A stretch of 64,000 bases of DNA, from contig CAWFHU010000001.1 in assembly GCA_963815715.1 (NCBI GenBank), forward strand, positions 1,240,001 through 1,304,000, read 5' to 3'. A model generated the notes under the pieces. It was not told where the DNA came from. It worked only from the letters and a program-made list of their open reading frames with translations, and ran no database searches. Shown here piece after piece: positions 17,798-27,589 of this stretch. Within the stretch, counting starts at the first letter, position 1. Every line of letters begins with the position of its first letter. Both the position numbers and the translations under genes were made by a program. Origin of the DNA: CALAGB01 sp963815715 (GTDB lineage: Bacteria > Chloroflexota > Chloroflexia > Thermomicrobiales > Thermomicrobiaceae).

Positions 17798-18679
17798 ATG
17801 GACCCCGAGCTGCTGTGCGACTATCAGTGTGAGACGGGCGAGGGGCCACTGTGGCACCCGCAGGAGCAGCGACTCTACTGGCTCGATATCCCGGCCGGTC
17901 GCATGTTTCACTACGACCCGGCGACAGAAGAACATGAGCTTGTGTACGAAGGTGAATCGGTTGGCGGGATCACCGTTCAGGACGATGGTTCGCTCCTCAT
18001 GTTCGGGGAGAAAGGCTCCGTTCGGCGCTGGAATCACGGACAAATCTCAACCTTAGTCGAGCACATCCCCGGTGAGGAGTCCACGCGCTTCAACGACGTC
18101 ATCGCCGATCCGGAAGGTCGCGTCTTCTGCGGCACCATGCCCGCCGTGGATCACCCCGCGCGACTCTATCGGCTAGACCTCGACGGCTCGATCAACTTGG
18201 TGCTCGATAACGTCGGGCTCTCCAACGGGATGGGCTTCTCGCCCGATCGCTCGGCCCTCTATTTCACCGATTCGAGCAATCGGGTCATTTATCGATTCGA
18301 TTACGACCAGGCGACCGGTGAAATCTCCAATCAGCAGGTCTTCGCCAGCGTCGAAGGGGTGGAGCAGCCGGACGGATTGACGGTCGACGCGGATGGCTAC
18401 GTCTGGTCGGCGCGCTGGGACGGCGGAAAGCTGGTGCGCTACGCGCCAGACGGTGATGTTGAGCGAGAGGTTCACTTTCCGGTCACGCAGGTGTCGTGTC
18501 TGACCTTCGGCGGACCCGAGTATCGGGACGTCTACGTCACGACCGCGGGTGGGCTGGAACGACCTGCCAGAGGACTCCTGGCCGGGGCGTTGTTTCGCGT
18601 GCGGTTCGACGGATTGCGCGGCGTGCCCGAGTTCCATTCGCGTGTGCGCGTTCCAGACGTCGCCGAGCTCACATCGTAG
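17798..18679 (+). CDS. SMP-30/gluconolactonase-family lactonase
   Basis: A 293-residue six-bladed beta-propeller of the SMP-30/LRE family, which hydrolyses sugar lactones with a divalent metal. Metal-site motifs in order: GEGPLWHP (Glu near residue 15), RFNDVIADPEGR (Asn), NGMGFSPD (Asn) and EQPDGLTVDADG (Asp). YTDSSNR-like blade sequences repeat through the protein. It is first in a tight four-gene run with two Gfo/Idh/MocA dehydrogenases, consistent with oxidation of a sugar to its lactone and then ring opening. Confidence 0.9.
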   Translation: MDPELLCDYQCETGEGPLWHPQEQRLYWLDIPAGRMFHYDPATEEHELVYEGESVGGITVQDDGSLLMFGEKGSVRRWNHGQISTLVEHIPGEESTRFNDVIADPEGRVFCGTMPAVDHPARLYRLDLDGSINLVLDNVGLSNGMGFSPDRSALYFTDSSNRVIYRFDYDQATGEISNQQVFASVEGVEQPDGLTVDADGYVWSARWDGGKLVRYAPDGDVEREVHFPVTQVSCLTFGGPEYRDVYVTTAGGLERPARGLLAGALFRVRFDGLRGVPEFHSRVRVPDVAELTS

Positions 18680-18728
18680 GATGAGGGCAGACGATAGGAC
18701 GGGGCACTCACGCGAAGGCAGGCAACGC

Positions 18729-19775
18729 ATGCTGAAGAAGATCGGCATACTCGGGCTCATCCACGACCACGTTTGGCAGCACGTCGCCGAGATGACGCAA
18801 CGGCACGACGTGGTCATCAGCGTCGCCGATCTCAACCAGCCCCTTCGCGACAGAGCTCGCGACGAGTTCGGCATCGATCGACTCTACGACGATTACGCCC
18901 GTCTGATGGAGAAAGAAAAGCCTGACGCGGTGCTGATCTTCGTCGACAACGCCGGTTCCGCTTCACTGGTTGAGCTGGCGGCATCGTATGGCGCACCTAT
19001 GATGGTCGAGAAACCGATGGCGGACACGCTGGCCAACGCGGAGCGTATGCGGGTGGCGGCCGTCAACGCGGGCGTGCCACTGATGATCAACTGGCCCACA
19101 GCCTGGCAGCCCGCCATTCGACATGCGTTGACGCTTGCGCAGGATGGCGCTGTGGGAGACATCTACCGCTTCAGCTTCCGTGGCGGACATCGCGGACCCA
19201 AGGAATATGGCTGCTCGCCGTACTTCTACGGCTGGCTCTACGACCGGGAGCGAAACGGCGCGGGCGCCTATATCGACTACTGTGGATACGGCGTCAGCAT
19301 GGCGCGGCTCCTGTGCGGCGTGCCAAGTCGAGTCAGTGCCACGATCGGACATCTGGTCAAACCGGACATCGCCGTCGACGACAACGCCATCCTGACCCTC
19401 CGCTATCAGCACGCAATGGCGGTCATCGAAGCGACGTGGTCGGCCTCCGGTCCAGTGCCGGATGGCGGGCCAACGATCTGGGGTCGAGCCGGGACACTGA
19501 CCGTCCAGCGCGATTCCGGCAGGCGAGAAGGGGACGTGCGCGGCGAGGGTGTGATCCGTCTCACCTCGGACGACGAACCCGACGGACGATTCATCGACCC
19601 ACCTGCCCTTCCTGAAGGCGAACGGTCCGCCGTGCAGTATTTTCTCAGCCGTCTCGCCAATGACCGCCCGATCGACGGGCTGATGAGCATGGAGGTCGGC
19701 CGCGATACACAGGAAATTCTCGAAGCGGGACTGCGCTCCGAGCGGGACGGTCGAGTTGTCTCACTGCCGCTCTGA
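18729..19775 (+). CDS. Gfo/Idh/MocA-family oxidoreductase (1)
   Basis: A 348-residue NAD(P)-dependent dehydrogenase. The Rossmann start is divergent (KIGILGLIHDHVWQH rather than GxGxxG). The dinucleotide-binding motif VEKPMADT at about 96-103 and the following Gfo/Idh/MocA domain are clear. I chose the ATG at 18729 (MLKKIG), not the much longer open frame, because the Rossmann strand begins there. The gap to the next dehydrogenase is 27 bp. Likely oxidises a sugar, inositol or related polyol; substrate unknown. Confidence 0.87.
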   Translation: MLKKIGILGLIHDHVWQHVAEMTQRHDVVISVADLNQPLRDRARDEFGIDRLYDDYARLMEKEKPDAVLIFVDNAGSASLVELAASYGAPMMVEKPMADTLANAERMRVAAVNAGVPLMINWPTAWQPAIRHALTLAQDGAVGDIYRFSFRGGHRGPKEYGCSPYFYGWLYDRERNGAGAYIDYCGYGVSMARLLCGVPSRVSATIGHLVKPDIAVDDNAILTLRYQHAMAVIEATWSASGPVPDGGPTIWGRAGTLTVQRDSGRREGDVRGEGVIRLTSDDEPDGRFIDPPALPEGERSAVQYFLSRLANDRPIDGLMSMEVGRDTQEILEAGLRSERDGRVVSLPL

Positions 19776-19802
19776 TCGTGACAGGAGAAAAGGAGACGGG
19801 TG

Positions 19803-21059
19803 ATGGCTGACCCTATCCGCATCGGGATCGTGGGATGCGGGCGAATCTTGCCCGCACACTTGCGCGGCTATCGGCTGTTGCGCGAGGCGGGTTACGACGA
19901 TTTCCGCATTACGGCGCTGGTAGCCCGCAAGCAGGATGACGCCCTGATGTTCCGGCGTCGCGGCGAAGGCCCGACGCCACGGCCACCGGTCAGCCGCAAT
20001 CCGGGCGACTCCCTGGCTGCTCCGCACCTCTACGTCAGTGATTTTCAGCCGGAGTTGGATGCCGAGGTCTTCACCGACGTCGATGAGATGCTCGCGTCAG
20101 GGCTGATCGACGCCGTCGACATCACGGCCTCACTGCCAGTGCACCATACCGTCGGTCTGGGGGCAATTGCCGCGGGTAAGCACGTCATGGTCGAAAAACC
20201 GATCGCCGTGACCGTCAAAGCGGCGACGATGCTCGTCGAAAACGCCGAACGCGCCCGGCTGTCGTTGGGCGTCATGGAGAACGTGCGCTTCGAGCCGGAC
20301 GTGCGAATGGCGCGTTGGGCCATCGAGCGGGGCGAGCTTGGCGATATTCAGATGGTGGCCTCGATCTCGCTCGGCACGGCCGAGTGGTCGCCCGATCGGG
20401 TGGTGGCCGACACACCGTGGCGCCACCTGAAGCTGGAGGCGGGCGGTGGTGCATCCATCGACATCGGCGTCCACATGGCGCATCGACTCCGCTATCTCGC
20501 CGGGGAGATCCGCGACATGACGGCTGTGGCACGCGTCTTCGAGCCACAGCGTCAGCTACGCGACCCGGACGGAAATGACTTTGGCGGTTATCCGGCCGAC
20601 GCTGACGACGCCTTCTTTGCGCTTCCCGAGTTCGAGAGCGGTGCGGTGGGGACGCTCTCCTTCACCTGGGCTGGCCATGGCGAATCGACGGCACTGCCTG
20701 GAGGCACGACCATCTACGGCACACGCGGCTGCTTGAAGGGGAGCGCGCTCATCCGCGACGGCGGCGAGCGCATCGAACTGGCCGACCTGTTCGAGCGTGA
20801 GGCAACGAGCGACGAGCGCGAGCACTTCTTCCCGCGCGGAGTGACTGATCCCTTCGCCCTGGCCTATCGCGACTGGCTGGATGCCATCGTCGCCGGTCGT
20901 CAGCCGGAGATGAATGGCCGCGAAGCGCTGCGCGATCTGGCGACGGCCTTCGCCATCATGGAGTCGTCGACGGCTCGCGGACCGGTGCTGGTACAAGACG
21001 TTTTGAGCGGGAAGGTGGACGCCTACCAGCAGTCCATCGACGCACATTACGAGTTCTGA
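19803..21059 (+). CDS. Gfo/Idh/MocA-family oxidoreductase (2)
   Basis: A 418-residue dehydrogenase with a canonical dinucleotide-binding start (RIGIVGCGRILPAH), the EKP motif in VMVEKPIAVT, and a catalytic-type DIGVHMAHRLRYL in the C-terminal domain. The GTG at 19800 is directly before the ATG used here; AGGAGAAAAGGAGA lies upstream. It has an insertion after the second Rossmann strand (about residues 45-80) compared with its neighbour at 18729, so they are paralogues with different substrates rather than a recent duplication. Confidence 0.88.
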   Translation: MADPIRIGIVGCGRILPAHLRGYRLLREAGYDDFRITALVARKQDDALMFRRRGEGPTPRPPVSRNPGDSLAAPHLYVSDFQPELDAEVFTDVDEMLASGLIDAVDITASLPVHHTVGLGAIAAGKHVMVEKPIAVTVKAATMLVENAERARLSLGVMENVRFEPDVRMARWAIERGELGDIQMVASISLGTAEWSPDRVVADTPWRHLKLEAGGGASIDIGVHMAHRLRYLAGEIRDMTAVARVFEPQRQLRDPDGNDFGGYPADADDAFFALPEFESGAVGTLSFTWAGHGESTALPGGTTIYGTRGCLKGSALIRDGGERIELADLFEREATSDEREHFFPRGVTDPFALAYRDWLDAIVAGRQPEMNGREALRDLATAFAIMESSTARGPVLVQDVLSGKVDAYQQSIDAHYEF

Positions 21060-21081
21060 TGCGATTCAGGGAGAACGTCTT

Positions 21082-21441
21082 ATGTCGCACGTAGAATCGG
21101 TGGACGAATACATCGGGCAGGCACCGGCGGAAATTCAGCCGAAGCTGCGACAGCTGCGTCAGGCGATTCTGGAGGCGGTCCCGGAGGCGACCGAAAAGAT
21201 CAGCTACGTGATGCCGTTCTACGAGTTCCACGGACGTCTGGCCTACTTCAAACTGTCCAAACGCCACATCAGCCTTTTCATCCCTACGCCGATCGTCGAT
21301 GAGCATAAGGACGATCTGGCCGGCTACCATGCCGTGCAGGCGACTATTCACCTACCACGCGATCAGGAACTCCCCATCGCGCTCATCCAGAAGCTGGTCA
21401 AGGCAAGAGCTAAGAAGAATCTAGAGGCCGCCGCGCAATAG
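21082..21441 (+). CDS. DUF1801 (YdhG-like) family protein
   Basis: A 119-residue protein with the DUF1801 pattern: SVDEYIGQAPAEIQPKLRQLR, then EKISYVMPFYEFHGRLAYF, HISLFIPT and a C-terminal IHLP-ELP-ALIQKLVKAR. Family members are small CyaY-fold proteins sometimes annotated as iron chaperones (YdhG/YjbR side) without firm proof. Last gene of the run from 17798, 22 bp behind the second dehydrogenase, with a good GGGAGAA site. Confidence 0.83.
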   Translation: MSHVESVDEYIGQAPAEIQPKLRQLRQAILEAVPEATEKISYVMPFYEFHGRLAYFKLSKRHISLFIPTPIVDEHKDDLAGYHAVQATIHLPRDQELPIALIQKLVKARAKKNLEAAAQ

Positions 21442-21494
21442 ACTCGTGACACTCACGGTAAATTGAAAACCATTGACGAATCCGCCAAGTCCCG

Positions 21495-22367
21495 CTACGG
21501 ATTGCCGCTGAACGTGTCACAGGCCATCATGTCGCCAGTCTGATAACCGGTCGTGAACCAATTCTCACGCTGAGCGGATGATCCATGGGTCCATGTCTCC
21601 GGGTTCACCTGTCCCTGAAACTCCTGCTGAATGCGATCGTCACCGACCGCGGCGGCGGCGTTCAATCCATCAGCGATGTCCGCCTGGCTCAGCTGCGTCA
21701 GATAGCCAGTCTCCGTTGCGTGGTTGGCCCAGACGCCCGCATAGCAGTCGGCCTGAAGCTCGACCCGCACGGATGCGCTCGTCGCGCCCTGCGTATCGTT
21801 GCCGATTCGGTCGAGAATGCCGGTGAGGTCCTGCACGTGATGCCCATACTCATGAGCCAGCACGTAGGCTTCGGCAAACGGACCGCCCTGCGCGCCAAAC
21901 TGCGTGCGAAGCTCGTCGAAGAACCCGAGATCGAGGTAGACCGACTTGTCGGCTGGACAATAGAACGGCCCCACTTGAGTGGTCGCGGTGCCACATCCCG
22001 TAGATGTCGAGTCAGTAAAGAGCACCGTCTGCGAGCGACTGTATTGCACACCGCGCTGGCCGAGCGCGTCATTCCAGTACTGCTGGATGCTGTCGACGTA
22101 AGCCACGATGCGACAATCCTGGCTCTGCTCCGCATCGGCGCCGGTCTGGCAGTTAGCGGCCAGATTGCCGCCCGAAATGCCGACGTTGTCGCCGGTCGCC
22201 GGTGACGAACCATTGATGTCGATCGGCACGCCGAAAATCAACGAGAGGACCAGCGCCACGATCGTGACCGCGCCGCCCGCCCCGCCGACCGCGACTCCTT
22301 TGCCGACTCCGCGGCGATCTTGTACCTCAGAGGTGTCGAGTCTGGCATTTCGATTGAATACTGGCAT
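21495..22367 (-). CDS. neutral zinc metallopeptidase (KPN_02809/YpfJ family)
   Basis: A 290-residue membrane-anchored protease. A cytoplasmic N-terminus (MPVFNRNARLDTSEVQDRRG) is followed by one helix (about residues 29-48). The outer domain carries the zinc motif AHEYGHHVQD and a downstream glutamate in ELQADCYAGVWA. Cysteines (CQT, CRI, GCGT, YCP, DCY, ACDT) suggest disulfides outside the membrane. I chose the ATG at 22367, preceded by GGAGGGG; the frame is open to 22430. Substrates are unknown. Confidence 0.9.
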   Translation of the reverse strand: MPVFNRNARLDTSEVQDRRGVGKGVAVGGAGGAVTIVALVLSLIFGVPIDINGSSPATGDNVGISGGNLAANCQTGADAEQSQDCRIVAYVDSIQQYWNDALGQRGVQYSRSQTVLFTDSTSTGCGTATTQVGPFYCPADKSVYLDLGFFDELRTQFGAQGGPFAEAYVLAHEYGHHVQDLTGILDRIGNDTQGATSASVRVELQADCYAGVWANHATETGYLTQLSQADIADGLNAAAAVGDDRIQQEFQGQVNPETWTHGSSAQRENWFTTGYQTGDMMACDTFSGNP

Positions 22368-22589
22368 GTTCCCCTCCACTCTTGAACGCCATTGACACCA
22401 TGGTCGCTGTACAGGTCCGTTTGCAGGCACGTCAGATTTGTGGAGTCGTCTACGAACATCGCGTCCGGCTGTCGCGCTTGCCGATGATGCGAAACGATGT
22501 TCATTATCCCATTGTGCGCCGCTCTCGGACTATGCACCCGCCATGCCCTGGATCGCGCGGACAAGCCAGCGGTCGCGGAACTCCTGTAC

Positions 22590-22932
22590 GGGCGACGCAT
22601 GCGTCGCCCAAAACGTCATCGTGGCAAGGCGTCAAGTTGCCCCTGCGGTAGGGGCGAAGCTCGCCTTCGCCCGCGTGAGGCGACCCCTACGTCCTATCGG
22701 GTATGCAAGCCAGGCGACAGGTTCAAGAGTGTGTTCAGGGGAATTGTGGGCAGCGTTCCGGCGATGGCAAGAATGAGCCGCGGCAAAAAGGCGAAGACAA
22801 GCTTCGCCCATACGTGCGGGTGAGTGAGTGCCGACAAGTTATGTCGCAAGGCAGGGAACACGGTGGGCGACGCGTGCGTCGCCCGTACACCGGGGCTTTG
22901 AGCGAGGGCGCGCAGAGCGACGCATGCGTCGC
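22590..22932. repeat. cluster of palindromic repeats in a gene-free interval
   Basis: The 580 bp between 22368 and 22949 hold no credible gene but several palindromes: 22590-22609 and 22865-22884 (both GGGCGAC...GTCGCCC), a degenerate copy at 22917-22932, and a GTAGGGG unit with arms CGAAG/CTTCG at 22648-22672. Partial copies lie around 22622-22647 (GGCAAGGCGTCAAGTTGCC) and 22790-22809. This is the densest group of the hairpin-repeat family in the window. Confidence 0.7.
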
Positions 22933-22949
22933 CAACTGCAACAGGACGT

Positions 22950-24980
22950 TCAGACGCGGACGGTGAGCTCCTCCTCGCGGATGGCTTCGACCACCCCAGC
23001 GATCTCGTGAGGCCGCACGGTTCCACCTTCGTCGAAGCGCTGCTGCAGGCGCTCGAAGAGGCGTGTGCGCAGGAAGTTGCGCATGGTGGTCTGATAGTCG
23101 TTGGTCGCCGCGAAGATGGCGTCCTGTAGCTCCGGCGTCCAGCGACGCTCATAGGCTTCACGCTCCGGCCCAAAATCGAATTCCGGAAGCACGTTCCCAC
23201 GTTTCTCCCGAAGCTCGGCGCGCAGACTGGCTGTCGCCGCTTCATCGACCTGACGGTCCTGGATGACGACGCCATAGTCGTCGCGGGCACTCTCGACCGT
23301 CACCAGCTCATCCAGCACGTCGTCCAGCACCCAAGCCGCGGGCCGTGCCAGCGGATCGCCGTAGCCGCCTCCGCCTTGCGCGCCGATGAAGACGCGATCG
23401 CCCGGCTCGAGGTAGAGGACGTCGATCTTGCCGACGTTGCGTTCTCGGTCCGTCCCTGGATTCAAGATGGTGAATCCCGTCGTGCCGGCTTTGCCTCCCA
23501 ATCGGCCCCACGGGCGGAAGGTGTAGCGCTCCATTCCGCGAGCCGTGATGACGCTGTTTGGTGGGAAAACCTTCAGCACCAGTTCGACGCCAACGCCACC
23601 CCGGTAGTAGCCTGGCCCGCCGCTGTTCTCACGCAGACAGTAGCGACTGACCAGGACCGGCACCTCCTGCTCGATACTCTCGGTCGGTACGTTCTTGAGA
23701 TAGCCCATGGCGACGTCGACGCCATCCAGACCGTCCTTCATCGGCCGACCGCCCGAGCCACCGGCCAGCGGCTGAACCACGCTCACTTTCGTACCACCGG
23801 TCTCCGCGTCCGGGACCGAGACGAGCAGAATCGAGCCCTGGTTGGAGCCGGCCGCGTTGATCTTGTCGGGCAGCGCCTGACCCAGCGCGCCGAGGATGGC
23901 GTCGAAGACGCGAAACATGAGGGCGGCTCGAACGCCGTATGCAGCGCGCGGTTCTGGATTGAGCATGCTCCCCTTGGGCAGGATGTACTTCAATGGACGC
24001 ACCGCGCCGCTGTTCAAGATCATGTCGGGCGCCATGGTGCGCAAGAAACTCACCAGACTGAAGGAGATCATCCAGTGGCCGTCCTTGCCGCCGGTAGCCA
24101 TGTTGAAGGCGGCCTGTACCTGCGGATCGGTGCCGGTGAAATCGAGGATGATGTCGGTCCCCTTGACCGTCAGTGCCAACTTGATGCGCTGCAAACGGCC
24201 GGGAATGACGTGGTCGATTTCAAGGTAGTCGTCGAAGTGATAGGTGCCGTCCGGCATATCGCCGATGACGCGACGAGCCTGCGCTTCGGCGTAGTCGAGG
24301 ACATTGCCGATGCCGTTGCGCACGATCTCGGATCCGTAGCGCTCGATCAAATCGTGGATGCGACGCTCGGCCGTGTTCAGACCGGCCAGCTGCGCCTTGA
24401 TGTCGCCCCAGTTGAGCTCCGGGATACGGCAATTGGCCATCATGATCGAGAGGACCTCGTGGTTGATCTTCCCCTCGGACATCAGGTGCACCGGCGGATA
24501 GACCACGCCCTCCTGGAAGGTTTCGGTGTTTGACGGTGCGATACTGCCAGGCACGCGGCCGCCGACGTCGGAGAAGTGGATGAAGCTCCAGGCAAAGCAG
24601 ATCACCTCGCCCTTGTCGAAGATCGGTTTCCAGATGTAGATGTCGGGCAAATGGGTTGCCATGCCGCCGCTGCTGACCGGGTCGTTGCAGAGGAAGACGT
24701 CCCCCTCATGCCAACCACCCAGCTTCTCCTCGACGTACTTCAGCACGTCCTGCAGCGGCAGTCCCACCATCAGGTGCACTCCGACGCGATAGGGCGTGGC
24801 AAAGACCTCGCCCTCGCGGCTGGCCAGCGCGACGCCGAAGTCGCCCGTCTCCTTGACGAAGACGGTGTGTCCGGTGCGCAGCACTACGTAGCCCATCTCA
24901 TCCACGATAGCCTGAAATCGATTGCGCAGCACCTCGAGCAAAACTTTGTCGGTTCCGGTTATTTGAGCCTGGTCTGTCAC
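22950..24980 (-). CDS. hydantoinase B / 5-oxoprolinase beta-type subunit
   Basis: A 676-residue HyuB-family subunit. Diagnostic stretches are EVFATPYRVGVHLMVG, the metal-site region FLCNDPVSSGGMATHLPDI, and SENSGGPGYYRGGVG-like sequence (RENSGGPGYYRGGVGVE). With the HyuA subunit it forms an ATP-dependent enzyme cleaving cyclic amides (hydantoins, oxoproline) or carboxylating ketones. The last 110 residues form a charged extension. The gene starts 42 bp after the end of the hyuA-like gene, so they are one operon. The substrate cannot be read from sequence. Confidence 0.9.
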   Translation of the reverse strand: MTDQAQITGTDKVLLEVLRNRFQAIVDEMGYVVLRTGHTVFVKETGDFGVALASREGEVFATPYRVGVHLMVGLPLQDVLKYVEEKLGGWHEGDVFLCNDPVSSGGMATHLPDIYIWKPIFDKGEVICFAWSFIHFSDVGGRVPGSIAPSNTETFQEGVVYPPVHLMSEGKINHEVLSIMMANCRIPELNWGDIKAQLAGLNTAERRIHDLIERYGSEIVRNGIGNVLDYAEAQARRVIGDMPDGTYHFDDYLEIDHVIPGRLQRIKLALTVKGTDIILDFTGTDPQVQAAFNMATGGKDGHWMISFSLVSFLRTMAPDMILNSGAVRPLKYILPKGSMLNPEPRAAYGVRAALMFRVFDAILGALGQALPDKINAAGSNQGSILLVSVPDAETGGTKVSVVQPLAGGSGGRPMKDGLDGVDVAMGYLKNVPTESIEQEVPVLVSRYCLRENSGGPGYYRGGVGVELVLKVFPPNSVITARGMERYTFRPWGRLGGKAGTTGFTILNPGTDRERNVGKIDVLYLEPGDRVFIGAQGGGGYGDPLARPAAWVLDDVLDELVTVESARDDYGVVIQDRQVDEAATASLRAELREKRGNVLPEFDFGPEREAYERRWTPELQDAIFAATNDYQTTMRNFLRTRLFERLQQRFDEGGTVRPHEIAGVVEAIREEELTVRV

Positions 24981-25022
24981 CTGTTGCCGCCTCTCAATGC
25001 GATTAGTCGAAATCGGAGCGAG

Positions 25023-27086
25023 CTACTCGACTCGAGTGCCGATGACGTTGTGCTGGCTGTCGATCTCGAGTCGGAATCCCGGTGTGACCAGGATGGTGCT
25101 GTCGTATTGCTCGATGATGCAGGGACCGTCCAGCGTCATGCCTGGGCTCAACTGATGCCGTTCGTAGACCGGCGCTTCCCAGGCCGGTGTGGCTAGGCGT
25201 ACGGTGCGCGTCCCAACGGGCCGCGGCTCTTCACGAGACACGCTCTCGGCTGCGGCGACGGTCTCCATGGACGGTTTGATCGTTTGGCCGACGATTTGGA
25301 CGCGAACGCTTATGATCTCCGTCTCGGCCGCTTCGTCGCTGTGCCCGTAGATCTGCTCATAATGGCGATGATAGCCATCCAGGAGCTGTTCGATCCCGGC
25401 AGAGGTCGAGAGGTCGTCCGGCACCGGGATGGTCAGCTCGAAGGACTGGCCGCGATAGCGCATGTCGGCGCTGCGCACCAGGTGCATGCCGGCCAGGTCG
25501 GACTGCTCGATGTTCTGCTCGGCGAGCCAGGCGCGTGCCTCTTGCTCGATCTCGGCGAACTCGCGCTCCAGAGCTGCGGGTTCGAGCTCGCTCAGACGCA
25601 GGTAGAGCGTACGGATGAAATCTGAGCGGAAGTCGGCCATCAAGCAGCCGAGCGCGCAGAGGACGCCCGGCGTCGGCGGGACGATGACGTGATCGATGCC
25701 GACCTCACCCGCCAGCATGAATGCGTGCGTCGGACCAGCACCGCCGAAGGCGAGCAGGGCGAAATCGCGTGCATCGACGCCTTGACGCGCCATGAGCGGG
25801 ATGAACTCGGCGTACATGTTGGCGGTGGCCACGTTCAGAACGTAACGAGCCGCCTGCTGCGCGTCGCATCCAAGGCGCTCACCGATCTCACTGAGCGCGA
25901 CGTGCGAGAGCTCCGGCTGTAGGGTCAGCTCCCCGCCCAGGAAATGGGCCGGGTCGATGATGCCCAGCTCGACGTAGGCGTCGGTGACGGTCGGCTCGGT
26001 GCCGCCGCGACCGTAGCAGGCCGGGCCGGGGCTCGAACCGACGCTGCGCGGACCAACCTTCAGAACACCCTCAGCGTCGATCCAGGCGACCGACCCACCG
26101 CCCGCGCCGATCGACGAGACGTCGACGGCCGGCATGGTGACGGGGAATTCACCTACGTGGTTCTCAGTCGAGTAGCTGACGTCGCCGTTGATGACCGAGA
26201 CGTCGGCGCTGGTGCCCCCCATGTCGAAGGCAATGACGCGCGGGTGATCGCTCTGACGGGCGATGGTCGCGGCGCCGATGACGCCGGAGGCCGGACCGGA
26301 GAGGAGCGTCTCGACCGGAACACGGGCGGCGCTATGAGCCGTCATGATGCCACCATTGGATTTGGTCGAATAGACGGGCGTGCTCATGCCCGCCTCACGC
26401 AGTTCACGTTCGAGCGAGGTGAAGTACTCCTCCATACGCTGGCCAACATGCGCGTTCATGACCGCCACAAGTGTCCGCTCGTATTCGCGGAACTGGGGCC
26501 AGATCTCGCTGGAGGTGCAGACGTAGACATCCGGCAGGATCTGCTTGATGCGCTCCTTGGCGGCATTCTCGTGGGCGGGATTGCGATAACTATGTAGGAA
26601 GGAGATGGCTAGCGTTTCGACACCGTCCGCCACCAGGCTGCGAGCCGCATGCTCAACCTGATCCAGATCGAGTGGGACGTAAACGCTCCCGTCGACCAAC
26701 AGGCGTTCGCGGATCTCGCGCACGTGGCGGCGAGGTGCCAACGGCACCGGCTTGTCGCTGTAAAGCTGGCTTGGGTCTTCAAGTCTGAGACGCCGCAGCT
26801 CGAGGATGTCGCGGTAGCCCTCCGTGACCAGCAGGCCAACCTTAGCACCGCTGCGTTGGATGAGGGTGTTGACGGCCAGCGTGGTGCCGTGGACGAAGGA
26901 GACGATCTCCGCCGGATCGAGTTGGTAGTCGCGAGTGAGCCGCTGTAGACCTTCGAGAATCGCGCTGGACGGATGATCGGGCGTCGAGGCGATCTTCACC
27001 AGGTTGTAGCTGCCCGAATCTTCGTCCATGAGCAAGAAATCGGTGAACGTCCCACCGATGTCGACTCCGAGTCGATATCTCCCCAT
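25023..27086 (-). CDS. hydantoinase A / 5-oxoprolinase alpha-type subunit
   Basis: A 687-residue ATP-binding subunit of the hydantoinase/oxoprolinase/acetone carboxylase superfamily. The start RLGVDIGGTFTDFLL is the phosphate-1 motif, VHGTTLAVNTLI follows, and the central ASKHA-type signature is IAFDMGGTSADVSVI. GGGSVAWID and GPACYGRGG are further family marks. First gene of the hyuA-hyuB unit; its upstream 230 bp carry the promoter, which I could not place. Homologues act in cytoplasm on hydantoins, 5-oxoproline or N-methylhydantoin. Confidence 0.9.
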   Translation of the reverse strand: MGRYRLGVDIGGTFTDFLLMDEDSGSYNLVKIASTPDHPSSAILEGLQRLTRDYQLDPAEIVSFVHGTTLAVNTLIQRSGAKVGLLVTEGYRDILELRRLRLEDPSQLYSDKPVPLAPRRHVREIRERLLVDGSVYVPLDLDQVEHAARSLVADGVETLAISFLHSYRNPAHENAAKERIKQILPDVYVCTSSEIWPQFREYERTLVAVMNAHVGQRMEEYFTSLERELREAGMSTPVYSTKSNGGIMTAHSAARVPVETLLSGPASGVIGAATIARQSDHPRVIAFDMGGTSADVSVINGDVSYSTENHVGEFPVTMPAVDVSSIGAGGGSVAWIDAEGVLKVGPRSVGSSPGPACYGRGGTEPTVTDAYVELGIIDPAHFLGGELTLQPELSHVALSEIGERLGCDAQQAARYVLNVATANMYAEFIPLMARQGVDARDFALLAFGGAGPTHAFMLAGEVGIDHVIVPPTPGVLCALGCLMADFRSDFIRTLYLRLSELEPAALEREFAEIEQEARAWLAEQNIEQSDLAGMHLVRSADMRYRGQSFELTIPVPDDLSTSAGIEQLLDGYHRHYEQIYGHSDEAAETEIISVRVQIVGQTIKPSMETVAAAESVSREEPRPVGTRTVRLATPAWEAPVYERHQLSPGMTLDGPCIIEQYDSTILVTPGFRLEIDSQHNVIGTRVE

Positions 27087-27319
27087 GTGCTCTCTTCCCT
27101 GCGAATAAGTGTAGAAGCGTAGCCGCGATCAAATTCGATGTATCGGCACCGGTGTCCCCGCGCCAGGCACTGATATATCCACGGCGTACTATCCACGGCC
27201 TGGGGTACGCGCGCAATAGCGTTCGTCTGGGTGCAAGCCACTTCTGGCTGCCGCAATCTTCGTGGACACGTATCGTGTGATCATCGGGAACGAGTCGATC
27301 AGTTTGAAAGGGGCATCAG

Positions 27320-27427
27320 ATGTCGTTTCTGAGCTTCAGGACTATCAAGGGTGAAGTCACGACAGAATGCTATGAGAAGTGGATCGATATCTACTCGACG
27401 TACGTACCGAAGCCGAAGGGGAAGTAA
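27320..27427 (+). CDS. possible small protein, 35 residues
   Basis: An ATG preceded by GAAAGGGG at a good distance opens a 35-codon frame (MSFLSFRTIKGEV... ending PKPKGK) closed by TAA. Composition is natural, but I know no relative. It lies alone in the 500-bp gap 27087-27589 between hyuA and the toxin gene, where I see nothing else. It may be a gene remnant. Confidence 0.3.
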   Translation: MSFLSFRTIKGEVTTECYEKWIDIYSTYVPKPKGK

Positions 27428-27589
27428 TTCGGGCGAGAATTCGGGCAGTCACTAGAACTGCTCTTGCCAACCATGCGGAGGTACAAACTTGAGAAATCGG
27501 TTCTGGAGAGACACCGTCGAATGAACGAGTGGTTCGATTGCGGCCACAATGACTCCGTGCGCTAGACTCCCTCCGCCGATCGAAGGGGA

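Noticed and set aside
22590..22932. CRISPR array
   Set aside because: The palindromes are irregularly spaced and differ in sequence; there are no equal-length spacers or cas genes.
23376..24533. Long plus-strand frames opposite the hydantoinase B gene (and similar ones opposite 1621-2244, 36688-38031, 62358-63554)
   Set aside because: They mirror genuine conserved genes on the other strand, as expected in GC-rich DNA, and have shadow-like composition.
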